Below, piece by piece: positions 9,628-19,834 of a stretch of DNA of 64,000 nt. The position numbers were made by a program, and so were the translations under genes. Position 1 is the stretch's first letter, and every line of letters begins with the position of its first letter. Source of the DNA: Pseudomonadota bacterium (GTDB lineage: Bacteria > Pseudomonadota > Gammaproteobacteria > Burkholderiales > Thiobacillaceae); assembly GCA_021802555.1 (NCBI GenBank), contig JAJZRU010000001.1, positions 62,001 to 126,000 of the forward strand, in the 5' to 3' direction. Below the pieces are notes generated by a model. That model ran no database searches. It was not told the origin of the DNA and worked only from the letters and a program-made list of their open reading frames with translations.

Positions 9628-9888
9628 TCAGTGCCTGTGGCGCTGCTGCGGGCCGGCCGCGCCGCGCCCTTCGATATGACGGAAGGTGATACGCCCCTTG
9701 CTCAGATCATAGGGCGAGAGTTCGAGCGACACCTTGTCGCCGGCGAGGATGCGGATATGGTGCTTGCGCATCTTGCCCGCGCTGTAGGCCACAAGGTTGT
9801 GGCCATTGTCGAGAGTCACGCGATAGCGCGAATCGGGCAGCACTTCGACTACCACGCCGTTCATTTCGAGAAGTTCTTCTTTGGCCAT
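9628..9888 (-). CDS. infA: Translation initiation factor IF-1
   Basis: 86-residue IF-1 with a single S1/OB-fold domain. [44 protein letters not shown] and [15 protein letters not shown] are near-canonical. The C-terminal extension [13 protein letters not shown] is longer than the usual 72-residue form. In betaproteobacteria a second infA outside the ribosomal protein cluster, next to a cold-shock gene, is common; here it follows cspA on the same strand. Confidence 0.96.
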   Translation of the reverse strand: MAKEELLEMNGVVVEVLPDSRYRVTLDNGHNLVAYSAGKMRKHHIRILAGDKVSLELSPYDLSKGRITFRHIEGRGAAGPQQRHRH

Positions 9889-9910
9889 GGGTGCATCTCC
9901 CGAGAAAAAT

Positions 9911-9943
9911 CAGAAAGAAAAAGCCCGGCGAGCGCCGGGCTTT
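9911..9943 (-). terminator. Intrinsic terminator after cspA
   Basis: Perfect 11-bp arms AAAGCCCGGCG (9920-9930) and CGCCGGGCTTT (9933-9943). Read on the minus strand the stem is followed by TTTTTCTTTCTG. It separates cspA (ends 9977) from infA (starts 9888). Confidence 0.85.
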
Positions 9944-9976
9944 CCGGGTCGGCGTACTAGCGCCTGCCTTGACGGC

Positions 9977-10183
9977 TCAGTCGGCCGCACGAATGTTCGA
10001 CGCCTGTTTCCCTTTCGGGCCGTTGGTGATGTCGAAGGAGACGCGCTGCCCTTCGGCCAGGGTCTTGAACCCCTGGCCCTGGATGGCGGAAAAATGGGCG
10101 AAAAGATCTTCGCCGCCGCTTTCGGGGGTGATGAATCCAAAACCTTTGGAATCGTTAAACCACTTCACAGTGCCTGTAGTCAT
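9977..10183 (-). CDS. cspA: Cold-shock protein CspA family
   Basis: 68-residue single cold-shock domain, an RNA/ssDNA-binding chaperone. RNP1 (KGFGFITP) and RNP2 (DLFAHFSAI) are intact, and it starts [12 protein letters not shown]. It has its own terminator downstream. Upstream lie a good promoter (10330-10358) and a leader of about 140 nt with alternative GC hairpins directly before the ribosome site. Confidence 0.97.
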   Translation of the reverse strand: MTTGTVKWFNDSKGFGFITPESGGEDLFAHFSAIQGQGFKTLAEGQRVSFDITNGPKGKQASNIRAAD

Positions 10184-10200
10184 GTCTTGCTATCCTGAAT

Positions 10201-10234
10201 AAAAAACAAAGCGGGGGCTTGGCCCCCATGGGGG
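10201..10234 (-). promoter_or_regulatory. Terminator-like alternative hairpins in the cspA leader
   Basis: Read on the minus strand: CCCCC (10234-10230), then GGGGG (10227-10223), then CCCCC (10217-10213), followed by GCTTTGTTTTTT. The central G-run can pair with either flanking C-run, giving two exclusive hairpins; the downstream one plus the U-run is an intrinsic terminator. It ends about 17 nt before the cspA ATG, so it is in the cspA leader if the promoter at 10330-10358 is used. It could also terminate transcripts of the upstream DsrE-like gene. Confidence 0.6.
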
Positions 10235-10329
10235 ACGATGATCAAGGCGGGCAGGGTGAAGGGAAAGTCGCCTGCGGAACGCAGGGATGAACCAGACAGC
10301 AACAGCATTGCTTGAGAATCGCTGCGTGC

Positions 10330-10358
10330 AGTATGCGCCGCATTCGCCGCAATGGCAA
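10330..10358 (-). promoter_or_regulatory. Probable cspA promoter
   Basis: On the minus strand, -35 TTGCCA (10358-10353), 17-bp spacer, -10 CATACT (10335-10330). Transcription would begin near 10323, giving a leader of about 140 nt, similar in length to the long leaders known for cold-shock mRNAs. Confidence 0.55.
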
Positions 10359-10383
10359 CAGGGCCGTTGTGGCGGCGCGGCGG

Positions 10384-10893
10384 TCAGCGGTTGCTGATGT
10401 AGGCGTAGCCCTGCATCTGCTTCTTGGCGAGCTGCAGAATGCCGGCCGGCACCACCTTCATGTAGGAATAGAGATCGCCCGAGGAAATGTGCAGGCTGTA
10501 CAGCGAGGCATGGCACACGCGGAAGTCCACGCCCTGCGCGCGCAGCGCCTGGAACTGGGCATCGTAGCCGCTGTATTGCTGTTTCCACGCATCCGCCGCC
10601 AGCACCGCCGTGCCGTACAGCACGAACTGGATCTTATAGCGGTAGCCCTTGCTCTTGAGATAGCGCACCGTGGCCGCCGCGTTGATGAGCGACTCCTTGA
10701 GCTGGTTGCCGGGATTGGCCACGCCGAACACGATTTTGACCGGCTGATGCTTCTTGAAGAAGCCGCCGAAATTCATGTCCGGCGTAATGGGCACCGATTC
10801 GATGCCGGGGAAGTCCGGCAGCTCGACGGCGCGCGCCGCGCCGGCCGCCGCCAGGGCAAGGCTCAGGATGAGGAAGGTGAGGAATCGCTTCAC
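10384..10893 (-). CDS. Exported DsrE-family-like protein
   Basis: 169-residue protein with a Sec signal peptide (MKRFLTFLILSLALAAAGAARA). The mature part resembles DsrE/DsrF-like sulfur-relay folds: KIVFGVANPGNQLKESLINA, then YKIQFVLYGTAVLAADAW, a Cys in FRVCHASLYS, and AGILQLAKKQMQGYAYI at the end. DsrE-like proteins of this exported type are frequent in sulfur-oxidising betaproteobacteria, but the role is unproven. It lies downstream of the DUF1993 and tiny membrane protein genes on the same strand. Confidence 0.7.
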   Translation of the reverse strand: MKRFLTFLILSLALAAAGAARAVELPDFPGIESVPITPDMNFGGFFKKHQPVKIVFGVANPGNQLKESLINAAATVRYLKSKGYRYKIQFVLYGTAVLAADAWKQQYSGYDAQFQALRAQGVDFRVCHASLYSLHISSGDLYSYMKVVPAGILQLAKKQMQGYAYISNR

Positions 10894-10914
10894 GAAATAC
10901 TCCTTTGAATAAGG

Positions 10915-11007
10915 TCAGCGGCCCAGCCACTCAAGCAGCAGCACCGCGCCGCCCGCCACGGCCAGGCAGATGAGGCAGGCCAGGAAAATTTTCAGCGCCT
11001 TGGGCAC
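10915..11007 (-). CDS. Possible 30-residue membrane protein
   Basis: A GTG-started frame of 30 codons encodes a basic N-terminus (MPKALK), a single hydrophobic helix (IFLACLICLAVAGGAVLLL) and the end EWLGR. It starts four bases after the DUF1993 stop and ends 22 bases before the DsrE-like start, so it fills the gap in an apparent operon. No clear ribosome site; translational coupling would be required. Confidence 0.4.
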   Translation of the reverse strand: MPKALKIFLACLICLAVAGGAVLLLEWLGR

Positions 11008-11011
11008 GATC

Positions 11012-11512
11012 TCAACCGAGATAATCGCGCTTGCCCAGCTCCACCCCGTTATGGCGCAGGATGTCGTAGGCCGTGGTGATGTGGAAATACAGGTTGGGCA
11101 GCGCGCGGTGGAACAGGAAATCCTGCCCGCGGTACTTCACCACGGTGTCGCCGCGCTTGAGCGTGATCTCGCGCTCCTCGGTGCCGTCGATCTGGTCCGG
11201 CCGGAAAGTCTTGACGTACTCGACGGTCTTCTTCACGCGCTCGATGAGCTGGGCAAAGGTCGTCTCGTTGTCCTCATACGCGGGCGGCTCCACCCCGGCC
11301 AGGCGCGCCGTGCCGTTCTTCGCCGCATCGGTGGCGATCTGCACCTGCTTGGCGAAAGCGAACATGTCGGGATAAAGGCGATAGCCGATGAGCGCGGCGG
11401 GGTCGATCTTCTTCGCCTCGCAATGCGCAGCGGCCTTGTCCAGAATGGCGGCGAGATTGTTCAGCATGCGGGTGAAGACCGGCACGGAAATCTGATACAT
11501 GGAAATGGCCAT
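11012..11512 (-). CDS. DUF1993 family protein
   Basis: 166-residue protein of the DUF1993 family, a DinB-like four-helix fold. It begins MAISMYQISVPVFTRMLNNL and has the typical RLYPDMFAFAKQVQIATDAAK and the C-terminal LPNLYFHITTAYDILRHNGVELGKRDYLG. The start at 11512 matches the family N-terminus. Function is unknown in the family. Confidence 0.87.
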   Translation of the reverse strand: MAISMYQISVPVFTRMLNNLAAILDKAAAHCEAKKIDPAALIGYRLYPDMFAFAKQVQIATDAAKNGTARLAGVEPPAYEDNETTFAQLIERVKKTVEYVKTFRPDQIDGTEEREITLKRGDTVVKYRGQDFLFHRALPNLYFHITTAYDILRHNGVELGKRDYLG

Positions 11513-11683
11513 GGCGTGCTCCAAAACGACTTGGAAACAGGGAGCCGATGATAGCGGAATCACGCCGGCAGGGGCATGGCACACCGCCGCCGTGGGTATG
11601 GCACGTTTTTGCCACTGACGGCCATCTGCTCGCTTAAGCAACCCCCCTGCCCGCGAAATCGCCCGCCTTTCCGCATTCCTCGC

Positions 11684-14600
11684 TCAGGCAGCCCACTTGC
11701 GGCCGTGGCTCGCGTACTCCAGCATCATGTCGAAAACGTTGTCGCACTTCTTCTTGAACAAGGCGCGGTCGTAGCTCTGCGGCAGTGTTTCGTCCAGCAC
11801 TTCCTCCACTGCAGCACGGACGATTTTTTGCGTCTGATCGACTTTGAACCAGTTCTGCACCAGCACTTTCGGGTGTTCCTCGATCAATCGATGAAGCAGA
11901 CGCCTGGCTGCCAGCTTGACCTTTTCCGTCTCGTCCCTGGTCATCGCGTCCTGCTTGAGCAGATCGAACAGTTCCAGCTCATCCTCGCTCAACCCTTCGC
12001 GCACATGGCGCTCGTCCTCCGCCTGCATGTCGCGGGCGAAATTCATCAGTTCCTCGAAGTAGTTCTCGGTGGATGAGCCGCCCGAATTGTAGGTGTCGAT
12101 GATCTGCTGCAGGCGCTGGGCGAAGCTCGATCGCGTCACGTTCTGCAGCAGCATCTGCTCCAGCTTGCGCTGGACGAAGGCGCGCAGATCGGCGATCTCG
12201 ATGTTCTTGTAGGCCGCCTGCTTGAAATCCTCCCGAAGCTTGTCGAAGTCGATCTTGCTCAAGTCCCAGACCCTGCCCTTGGCGATGATCTTGTATTCGC
12301 TCTCGAACTCGCGGGCGGCGAACTTCTCCGCGTTGTTGACCACCACGCTCTCGTCCAGCAGTTCGTCGATGCGCCGGCTCACGGCGTCGATGTCCGCCTG
12401 CTCGATCAAGCTGTTTATCACCCCGCGCAGGTACTGGAACACCGCCACCTTGCGGCCCTTGCCGCTGCCCAGCACCTCCGGCTTGCAGGCCTCGTAGAGC
12501 GAAGTGACCATGTTCTCGTAGACGTTGAACGCCTTGCGCCATTCCTCGTTGCCGAGCAGCGTGTCGGCGAACTGGGCGAACAAGCCCACTTTGCCGAATA
12601 CCTCGTCCTCGCCCAGCACCGCTTCCAGGTTCATCTCCCGTTCGCGGCAGAAGGCCATGCCCTGTTCGATGGCGTCGTCCAGCAACCGGAACAGCTCCGC
12701 CTTTTCCTTCACCGGCATGTCGTCCAGCCCTTCCTGGCCCTGGGCGTAGTCCTTCAGCGCCTTCTTCATGTTGCGGAAGACGTTGTAGTAATCGACGATC
12801 TCGCCGTTCCTTTTGCTCACCCCGTTGATCTGCCACGACGTCACCCGGTTGGCACGGGCGATGGTCTGCATCAGGGTGTGGTCCTTCATCGGCTTGTCGA
12901 GGTACAGGGTCGACACCGTCGGCGCGTCGAAGCCGGTCAGCCACATGGCGCAGACGAACACCAGCTGCAGCGGATGTTCCGGATCCTTGAAGTTGAATTC
13001 GATGTCGTGGCCGTGCTCGTCCAGCCGGTCCATGCGCTCGCGGTGCGGCTTGATGGCCAGCCCCTGGGCGGCGAACTTCGCCTCCTCGCCGTTCTCCGCG
13101 CTCACCACCACGGCCATTTCCACGCCGCGCATGAATTCGACGATCTTCCTGAGCCACGCCTTCTCGACCTCGTTCCCGGTCTTGGCGATGCGCCCGACCA
13201 GCGCCTTCAGTGCCGCCTTCCACTCCGCCTGCACCTTGTCGTACATCTTCACGGCGGTGAATTTGTCCACCGAGATCACCATCGCCTTGCCCAGGTAGCC
13301 CCGGCGCGGGAAATGGTAGACGATGTCGCGCGCGATGGTCTCCAGCCGGTCGTCGCGGCGGATCACCTGCAATTCCTGGGCGAACTTCTTCTCCAGCTTC
13401 TCGGCCTGCTTGTCGTCCAGGTTCTCGTCTTCCAGGGTCGCGTAGAACTCCTCGTCCAGAGCCTCGTTCTGGATCAGCACCTCCGGCACCCGCTTCTCGT
13501 AGAACAGCGGCACCGTCGCCTCGTCGGCCATCGACTGCTGGAAGTTGTACTCGCTCACGTAATCGCCGAACCAGGCATTGGTCTTGCGCTCCCGGCCCAA
13601 GAGCGGTGTGCCGGTGAAGGCCAGGTATTGGGCATTGGGCAGGCCGGCGCGCATGTTCTCGGCCAGCGACTTGTACTGGGTGCGGTGCGCCTCGTCGACG
13701 ATGACCACGATGTCGTCCCGCTCCGACAGCACCGGATAGGCCCGGCCCTGGGGCCAGCGGAATTTCTGGATCAGGGTGAACACGATGCGCTTGCTACTCT
13801 GACCCAGGAACTTGCGCATCTCCTCGCCATCCCCGGGCTGCGCCGCCTCGTTCTTCTTCACCGTGCCGGTGTTGAGGAAGTTGCGGTAGATCTGGCCGTC
13901 CAGGTCGTCCCGGTCGGTGACCACCACGAAGGTGAAATTGCCCTTCAGCTTGCGGAAGATCTTGCGGGCGTAGAAGATCATCGAGAAGCTCTTGCCCGAG
14001 CCCTGGGTATGCCAGAACACACCCAGCTTGCCGCCATACCGGCCACGTTCCCGGAACCGCTCGAAGGCATTGTTCACGCCGATGAACTGGTGGTTCTGGG
14101 CGATGATCTTCTGGGTCTCCCTGTGGAACAGCACGAAGTTCTCGACGTAGTCGAGCAGCCGTTCCGGCGCGCACAGGCCGGCGATGGCCAGTTCCAGGCT
14201 GGTGCCCTCGCGCCGGATCGCGTCCCGGTCCACCTTCTCCTTCTCATCCGTCACCCGCAGCCAGTTGAAGAAATGCTCCCAGCCCGCGGTCAAGCTGCCT
14301 ACCTTGGTCTCGATGGCGTTGGACAGGATGCAGAAGGCATTGGCCAGAAACAGCTGCGGAATCTCGGCCCGGTAGTTGGTCAGGTTGTCGTCGTAGGCCG
14401 CGCGCAGCTTGACGTTGGAGTTCTTCAGCTCGACGAGCACCAGCGGCAGGCCATTGACGTAGAGCAGCACGTCCGGCCGGCGCCAGTAGCGCTCGCCGCG
14501 TATCCACAACTGCGACACCGCCAGGTAACGGTTCTGCGCGCGGTCGTTGAAGTCGATCACCCGCACCCGTTCCTGCTGCTTTTTGCCCTGGGCGTCCTCG

Positions 14601-14917
14601 AACTCCACCGGGATGCCGTCGCGGATCAGTCCGTCCACCTCGCGGTTGGCCGCCACCGGCGACATCGCCTGGCGCCGGTTGGCCAGCCGGGCCAAGGCCT
14701 CGTCGACCACCGCCTCCGGGATGGCCGGGTTCAGCCGCAGCGCAGCCTCGCGCAGGCGGTCCAACAGGATCACCTCGCGCTTGTCGCCACGCCCGGAACC
14801 GTCGTTCAGCGCCTCCGCCTCGGCCGTATGGCAGTCCAGCACATCGTAACCGTGCAGATGCTGCAGGCGCTGCAACAGCGCCTGCTCGATCTGGTCTTCG
14901 GAGATGAAGCTGGGCAT
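11684..14917 (-). CDS. hsdR: Type I restriction enzyme, R subunit
   Basis: 1077-residue ATP-dependent motor/nuclease subunit. The N-terminal PD-(D/E)xK nuclease is marked by PLVLVELKNSN near residue 160. The helicase carries Walker A HTQGSGKSFSMIF near 303, Walker B VIVDEAHRTQ near 405, motif III LAFTGTPLL, and motif VI TIARANR. The C-terminal helical region binds the methyltransferase core. Length suits an EcoR124-like enzyme. It is the last gene of an hsdM-hsdS-fic-HTH-hsdR run and lies 8 nt after the small HTH gene. Confidence 0.96.
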   Translation of the reverse strand: MPSFISEDQIEQALLQRLQHLHGYDVLDCHTAEAEALNDGSGRGDKREVILLDRLREAALRLNPAIPEAVVDEALARLANRRQAMSPVAANREVDGLIRDGIPVEFEDAQGKKQQERVRVIDFNDRAQNRYLAVSQLWIRGERYWRRPDVLLYVNGLPLVLVELKNSNVKLRAAYDDNLTNYRAEIPQLFLANAFCILSNAIETKVGSLTAGWEHFFNWLRVTDEKEKVDRDAIRREGTSLELAIAGLCAPERLLDYVENFVLFHRETQKIIAQNHQFIGVNNAFERFRERGRYGGKLGVFWHTQGSGKSFSMIFYARKIFRKLKGNFTFVVVTDRDDLDGQIYRNFLNTGTVKKNEAAQPGDGEEMRKFLGQSSKRIVFTLIQKFRWPQGRAYPVLSERDDIVVIVDEAHRTQYKSLAENMRAGLPNAQYLAFTGTPLLGRERKTNAWFGDYVSEYNFQQSMADEATVPLFYEKRVPEVLIQNEALDEEFYATLEDENLDDKQAEKLEKKFAQELQVIRRDDRLETIARDIVYHFPRRGYLGKAMVISVDKFTAVKMYDKVQAEWKAALKALVGRIAKTGNEVEKAWLRKIVEFMRGVEMAVVVSAENGEEAKFAAQGLAIKPHRERMDRLDEHGHDIEFNFKDPEHPLQLVFVCAMWLTGFDAPTVSTLYLDKPMKDHTLMQTIARANRVTSWQINGVSKRNGEIVDYYNVFRNMKKALKDYAQGQEGLDDMPVKEKAELFRLLDDAIEQGMAFCREREMNLEAVLGEDEVFGKVGLFAQFADTLLGNEEWRKAFNVYENMVTSLYEACKPEVLGSGKGRKVAVFQYLRGVINSLIEQADIDAVSRRIDELLDESVVVNNAEKFAAREFESEYKIIAKGRVWDLSKIDFDKLREDFKQAAYKNIEIADLRAFVQRKLEQMLLQNVTRSSFAQRLQQIIDTYNSGGSSTENYFEELMNFARDMQAEDERHVREGLSEDELELFDLLKQDAMTRDETEKVKLAARRLLHRLIEEHPKVLVQNWFKVDQTQKIVRAAVEEVLDETLPQSYDRALFKKKCDNVFDMMLEYASHGRKWAA

Positions 14918-14925
14918 GGCCTGGA

Positions 14926-15180
14926 TCAGATACCCGATTCCTGGCCCGCATCGACCAGCGCCTGCCGGGCCGTTTCGGTCTTCTGACTCAAGGCCGCGCG
15001 AAACGCCTGCAAGGCCTCTCCCCCAATCAGGCGGTCTTGCCCCGACATTCGGGCAGGCAAGCGTCCGGATTCGATCTGTGCAGCCACAAATTCAGCCGAA
15101 ACATGGAGAAATTCGGCGGCTTCCGGGACGGAAACCGCGTTTTGATGCCCATTTTCTGCTTCGAACGGGTGTTTCCCCAT
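14926..15180 (-). CDS. Small excisionase-type HTH DNA-binding protein
   Basis: 84-residue protein with an excisionase/MerR-like helix-turn-helix: VPEAAEFLHVSAEFVAAQIESG, then the wing LPARMSGQDRLIGGEALQAF. It sits between fic and hsdR with only 8 nt to hsdR and has three AT-rich TTAAAG repeats upstream. A regulator controlling hsdR expression, and so delaying restriction until methylation is established, is the attractive inference. A Fic partner (antitoxin-like) role is possible. Confidence 0.6.
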   Translation of the reverse strand: MGKHPFEAENGHQNAVSVPEAAEFLHVSAEFVAAQIESGRLPARMSGQDRLIGGEALQAFRAALSQKTETARQALVDAGQESGI

Positions 15181-15212
15181 CGGCGGCCTCCCTTGGCATT
15201 CTTACGGCACAA

Positions 15213-15263
15213 CTTTAACTTACCCTCTCTCTTAGTTAAAGAAAACGCATTTCCTTTAACTAA
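15213..15263. promoter_or_regulatory. Triple TTAGTTAAAG operator-like repeat
   Basis: A perfect 10-bp inverted repeat TTAGTTAAAG (15232-15241) / CTTTAACTAA (15254-15263) plus a third near-copy CTTTAACTTA (15213-15222), in an AT-rich patch in otherwise GC-rich DNA. It lies between the fic stop (inside the right arm) and the small HTH gene start at 15180, so it is placed to control the HTH-hsdR pair. Candidate binders are the HTH protein or the winged helix at the Fic C-terminus. Confidence 0.5.
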
Positions 15264-16389
15264 CGAACAGTCTTAGGTAACGATCAAACGAATACGCCCG
15301 TCCACGCTGCTGACCGGTGATCTCCTGCAACAAGCCCAGCCGTTCGAAATTCCGGATCAGCGAATTCGCCGTCGGCGTGCTCACCTCCAGGGCCTTTTCG
15401 ATGTCTGCCGCCATGACCACCGGCCTGCGGTACAGCAGGTTGAGCAACTGCCGGGCGTTGACCGCACGCTTGCCCAGGCTCAGGACGGTGTGCTCCGACT
15501 CGGTGCGCAGCGCCAGCACCTGCTGGAACACGTTGCGGCCATTGGTCGCGGTCTCCGCCACGCCGCGCAGGAAGAAGCGCACCCAATGGATCAGGTCGTT
15601 GGAGACCCGCACCCTCATCAGGGCGTCGTAATAGCTCGTCCGGTTGCGCTCGAAGAAGTCCGACAGATACAGCGAGGGCTTGGCCAGCAGGCCGTGGCTG
15701 ACCAGATAGAGCGGAATCAGCAGCCGGCCGATCCGCCCGTTGCCGTCCAGGAAGGGGTGGATGGTCTCGAACTGGTAATGGCTGATGGCCGCCCGGATCA
15801 GGTGCGGCACCACGACCTCCTCGTTGTGCCAGAACCGCTCCAGATCGCCCATCAAATCCGGCACGCCGTCCGGATGCGGCGGGATGAACGCCGCATCCGC
15901 CAGGCTGGAGCCGCCGATCCAGTTCTGGCTGGAGCGAAACTCGCCCGGCTGCTTGTGCTCGCCGCGCACCCCGCGCATCAGGATTTCGTGCGTCTGTTTC
16001 AACAGCCGGTTGGACAGCGGCAGATTTTTCAGTTCGACGACCGCCGTGTTCACCGCGTCGATGTAGTTGCGCACCTCGCGCCAGTCGTCGCGCTTCTCCG
16101 GCTGAATCTGCTCCTCCGGCATCAGCGCCTCGTCGATGCCCGTCTGCGTGCCCTCGATGCGGCTCGAAGTCTGCGCCTCCTTCACCACGTGCATCTCGAT
16201 GAACAGATCGATGTCCGGCACGATCAGCGAAAAGGCGTTCAGCTCCCCCAAAGCCCGGTTGGCCGCCTCCAGCAGGGTGTTGATAGTGGCGTCTTCCCAC
16301 ACCCACTCATGGTTCACCGGCACCGGCTCGAAGCTCTTGTACTGGTAGCGCTGCCGCCACACCCCGGCCTGGAAGGTCTCAAACTTCAT
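15256..16389 (-). CDS. Fic family protein with N-terminal inhibitory motif and C-terminal winged helix
   Basis: 377-residue Fic protein, expected to transfer AMP (or another nucleotide moiety) to a target hydroxyl. The catalytic motif HPFLDGNGRIGR is complete at about residue 210. An inhibitory helix motif TSSRIEGT lies near residue 75, the class II arrangement where the Glu blocks ATP until relieved. The C-terminus (about 310-377) is a winged helix: VVMAADIEKALEVSTPTANSLI. It overlaps hsdS by 11 nt, so it is an integral member of the hsd operon. Target unknown. Confidence 0.93.
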   Translation of the reverse strand: MKFETFQAGVWRQRYQYKSFEPVPVNHEWVWEDATINTLLEAANRALGELNAFSLIVPDIDLFIEMHVVKEAQTSSRIEGTQTGIDEALMPEEQIQPEKRDDWREVRNYIDAVNTAVVELKNLPLSNRLLKQTHEILMRGVRGEHKQPGEFRSSQNWIGGSSLADAAFIPPHPDGVPDLMGDLERFWHNEEVVVPHLIRAAISHYQFETIHPFLDGNGRIGRLLIPLYLVSHGLLAKPSLYLSDFFERNRTSYYDALMRVRVSNDLIHWVRFFLRGVAETATNGRNVFQQVLALRTESEHTVLSLGKRAVNARQLLNLLYRRPVVMAADIEKALEVSTPTANSLIRNFERLGLLQEITGQQRGRAYSFDRYLRLFVS

Positions 16390-17628
16390 GGGCGGATTCC
16401 TCCATGGAGGGCGGGAAATGGATGTCGAGGGTTTCGACGTTCAGCTTGCCGGAGATCAAGCGCGGGAGGAGAGCATCACGCATTCGAACGCATTGGCCCA
16501 TCTGCTCCGCAAGCACTTTGATCTCATCGAACATCGGTCTTACAAAAGCCACAAAACGGTCGCGAATCTCCATCGGTGGTATCGCGATCAAGAAGAAGGA
16601 AAAGCAATCCTCACTGACGCGCTGCCTGCCGGAAGCACCGGACATGCTCAGTTCCGCATGCTTCCTAAAATCGGGAGAACAAGACAGAAGGTAAATGTGC
16701 TCAGGGGAAAGTTCCTTCTCGCGAAACACAATAAACTCAGTTGACCCGAATCCAATTTCCCCAGGTTGTAGCGTCATGACAAAGCCCCGTTTTCCATTTT
16801 CCAGGGATGGCGTAATACGCGGAAAAAGGATATCGCCATTTCGAAACTTGGAGCCAGAGCCACCAAGCCGCGATTCTTTCGAGCGGAAATACATCGAGTT
16901 CAAGGATAAATTTTCCATCCCGACAAAGGGATGGTACTCATCTTTGCGCAGCCGTTCGGCCGGGTTGATTTGAACGGCATCAGAAAAGCGCTTAAGACTC
17001 CACCCCTCCGGCACCCCCTTCACGAACTTCGCCTGTTCATGGCCGGGAAAGCGCATGCGCACGAACCACTCGCGGTAGATTTCCTCGGCCATTTTTTCCA
17101 ACAGCGCGATGCGGCGCCGGTTGTTTTCGATCAGGTCGTCGTAGGCGGAGAGGATGGCGGCGATTTTTTTCTGTTCGTCATGGTCTGGGGACAAGACCTT
17201 GATCGAAGAGAACGTAGACTTATTAACTATCGGAGTCGCTGCGCCACCCGCGAAACTGACGAGAGCATCTTTGAGAGTGGTACAAAGGTAGTAAACGAAC
17301 TCAGGGCTATGGTCGCCACTATTTGGGATGACAGCGTTTATCTGCTGATTGCAGAACGATGGTCTATCAGTGGTACAAACTTTCCCGATCGTCGCACCGA
17401 TACACACCACGCAAACGGACTTTGGAGGCAACAATATCCGTTTGTGAGCCTCCATTCCCTTTTCTGAGAGAAACCGCTCTGCACTCACATGCTTCTGAGT
17501 CGCTGGAATGTCCGATGGAGTGATAAACGGATATTCGGCACCAAACTCTTCTGGATTGTCGCTCGACGGCGTTTTGCCTGTAACAACCCGTCCCAGTTCC
17601 TCAATCCGTTTGGTCTGCCAACGTCCCA

Positions 17629-17629
<1 letters not shown>
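16379..17629 (-). CDS. hsdS: Type I restriction-modification specificity subunit
   Basis: 416-residue DNA-recognition subunit with two target recognition domains. The first starts WQTKRIEELGRVVTGKTPSS; the central conserved helix is DEQKKIAAILSAYDDLIENN followed by RRRIALLEKMAEEIYREWF; the second domain starts EGWSLKRFSDAVQINPAE; the distal helix is VLAEQMGQCVRMRDALLPRLISGKL. Parts of both recognition domains are visibly more AT-rich than the neighbours, as expected for exchanged specificity modules. Start overlaps the hsdM stop by one base. Confidence 0.95.
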
Positions 17630-19698
<2,069 letters not shown>

Positions 19699-19834
19699 TG
19701 GTGGGCGGCCTGGAATTTCATGCGCGTGCCGTGGCAGCCGAGTTGCCTCCGCGCCATCCGGCAAGTGATTGTTTAGGCGCAATGATCCCACAAAGCCGGC
19801 GGCCTGCGAGCCGCCCCTGGTGTACCATCGCCCC

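Noticed and set aside
12878-14986. Long open frame antisense to hsdR (about 700 codons)
   Set aside because: It mirrors the codon structure of a clear hsdR gene, is rich in His/Arg/Gln typical of antisense GC-rich DNA, and has no recognisable domain.
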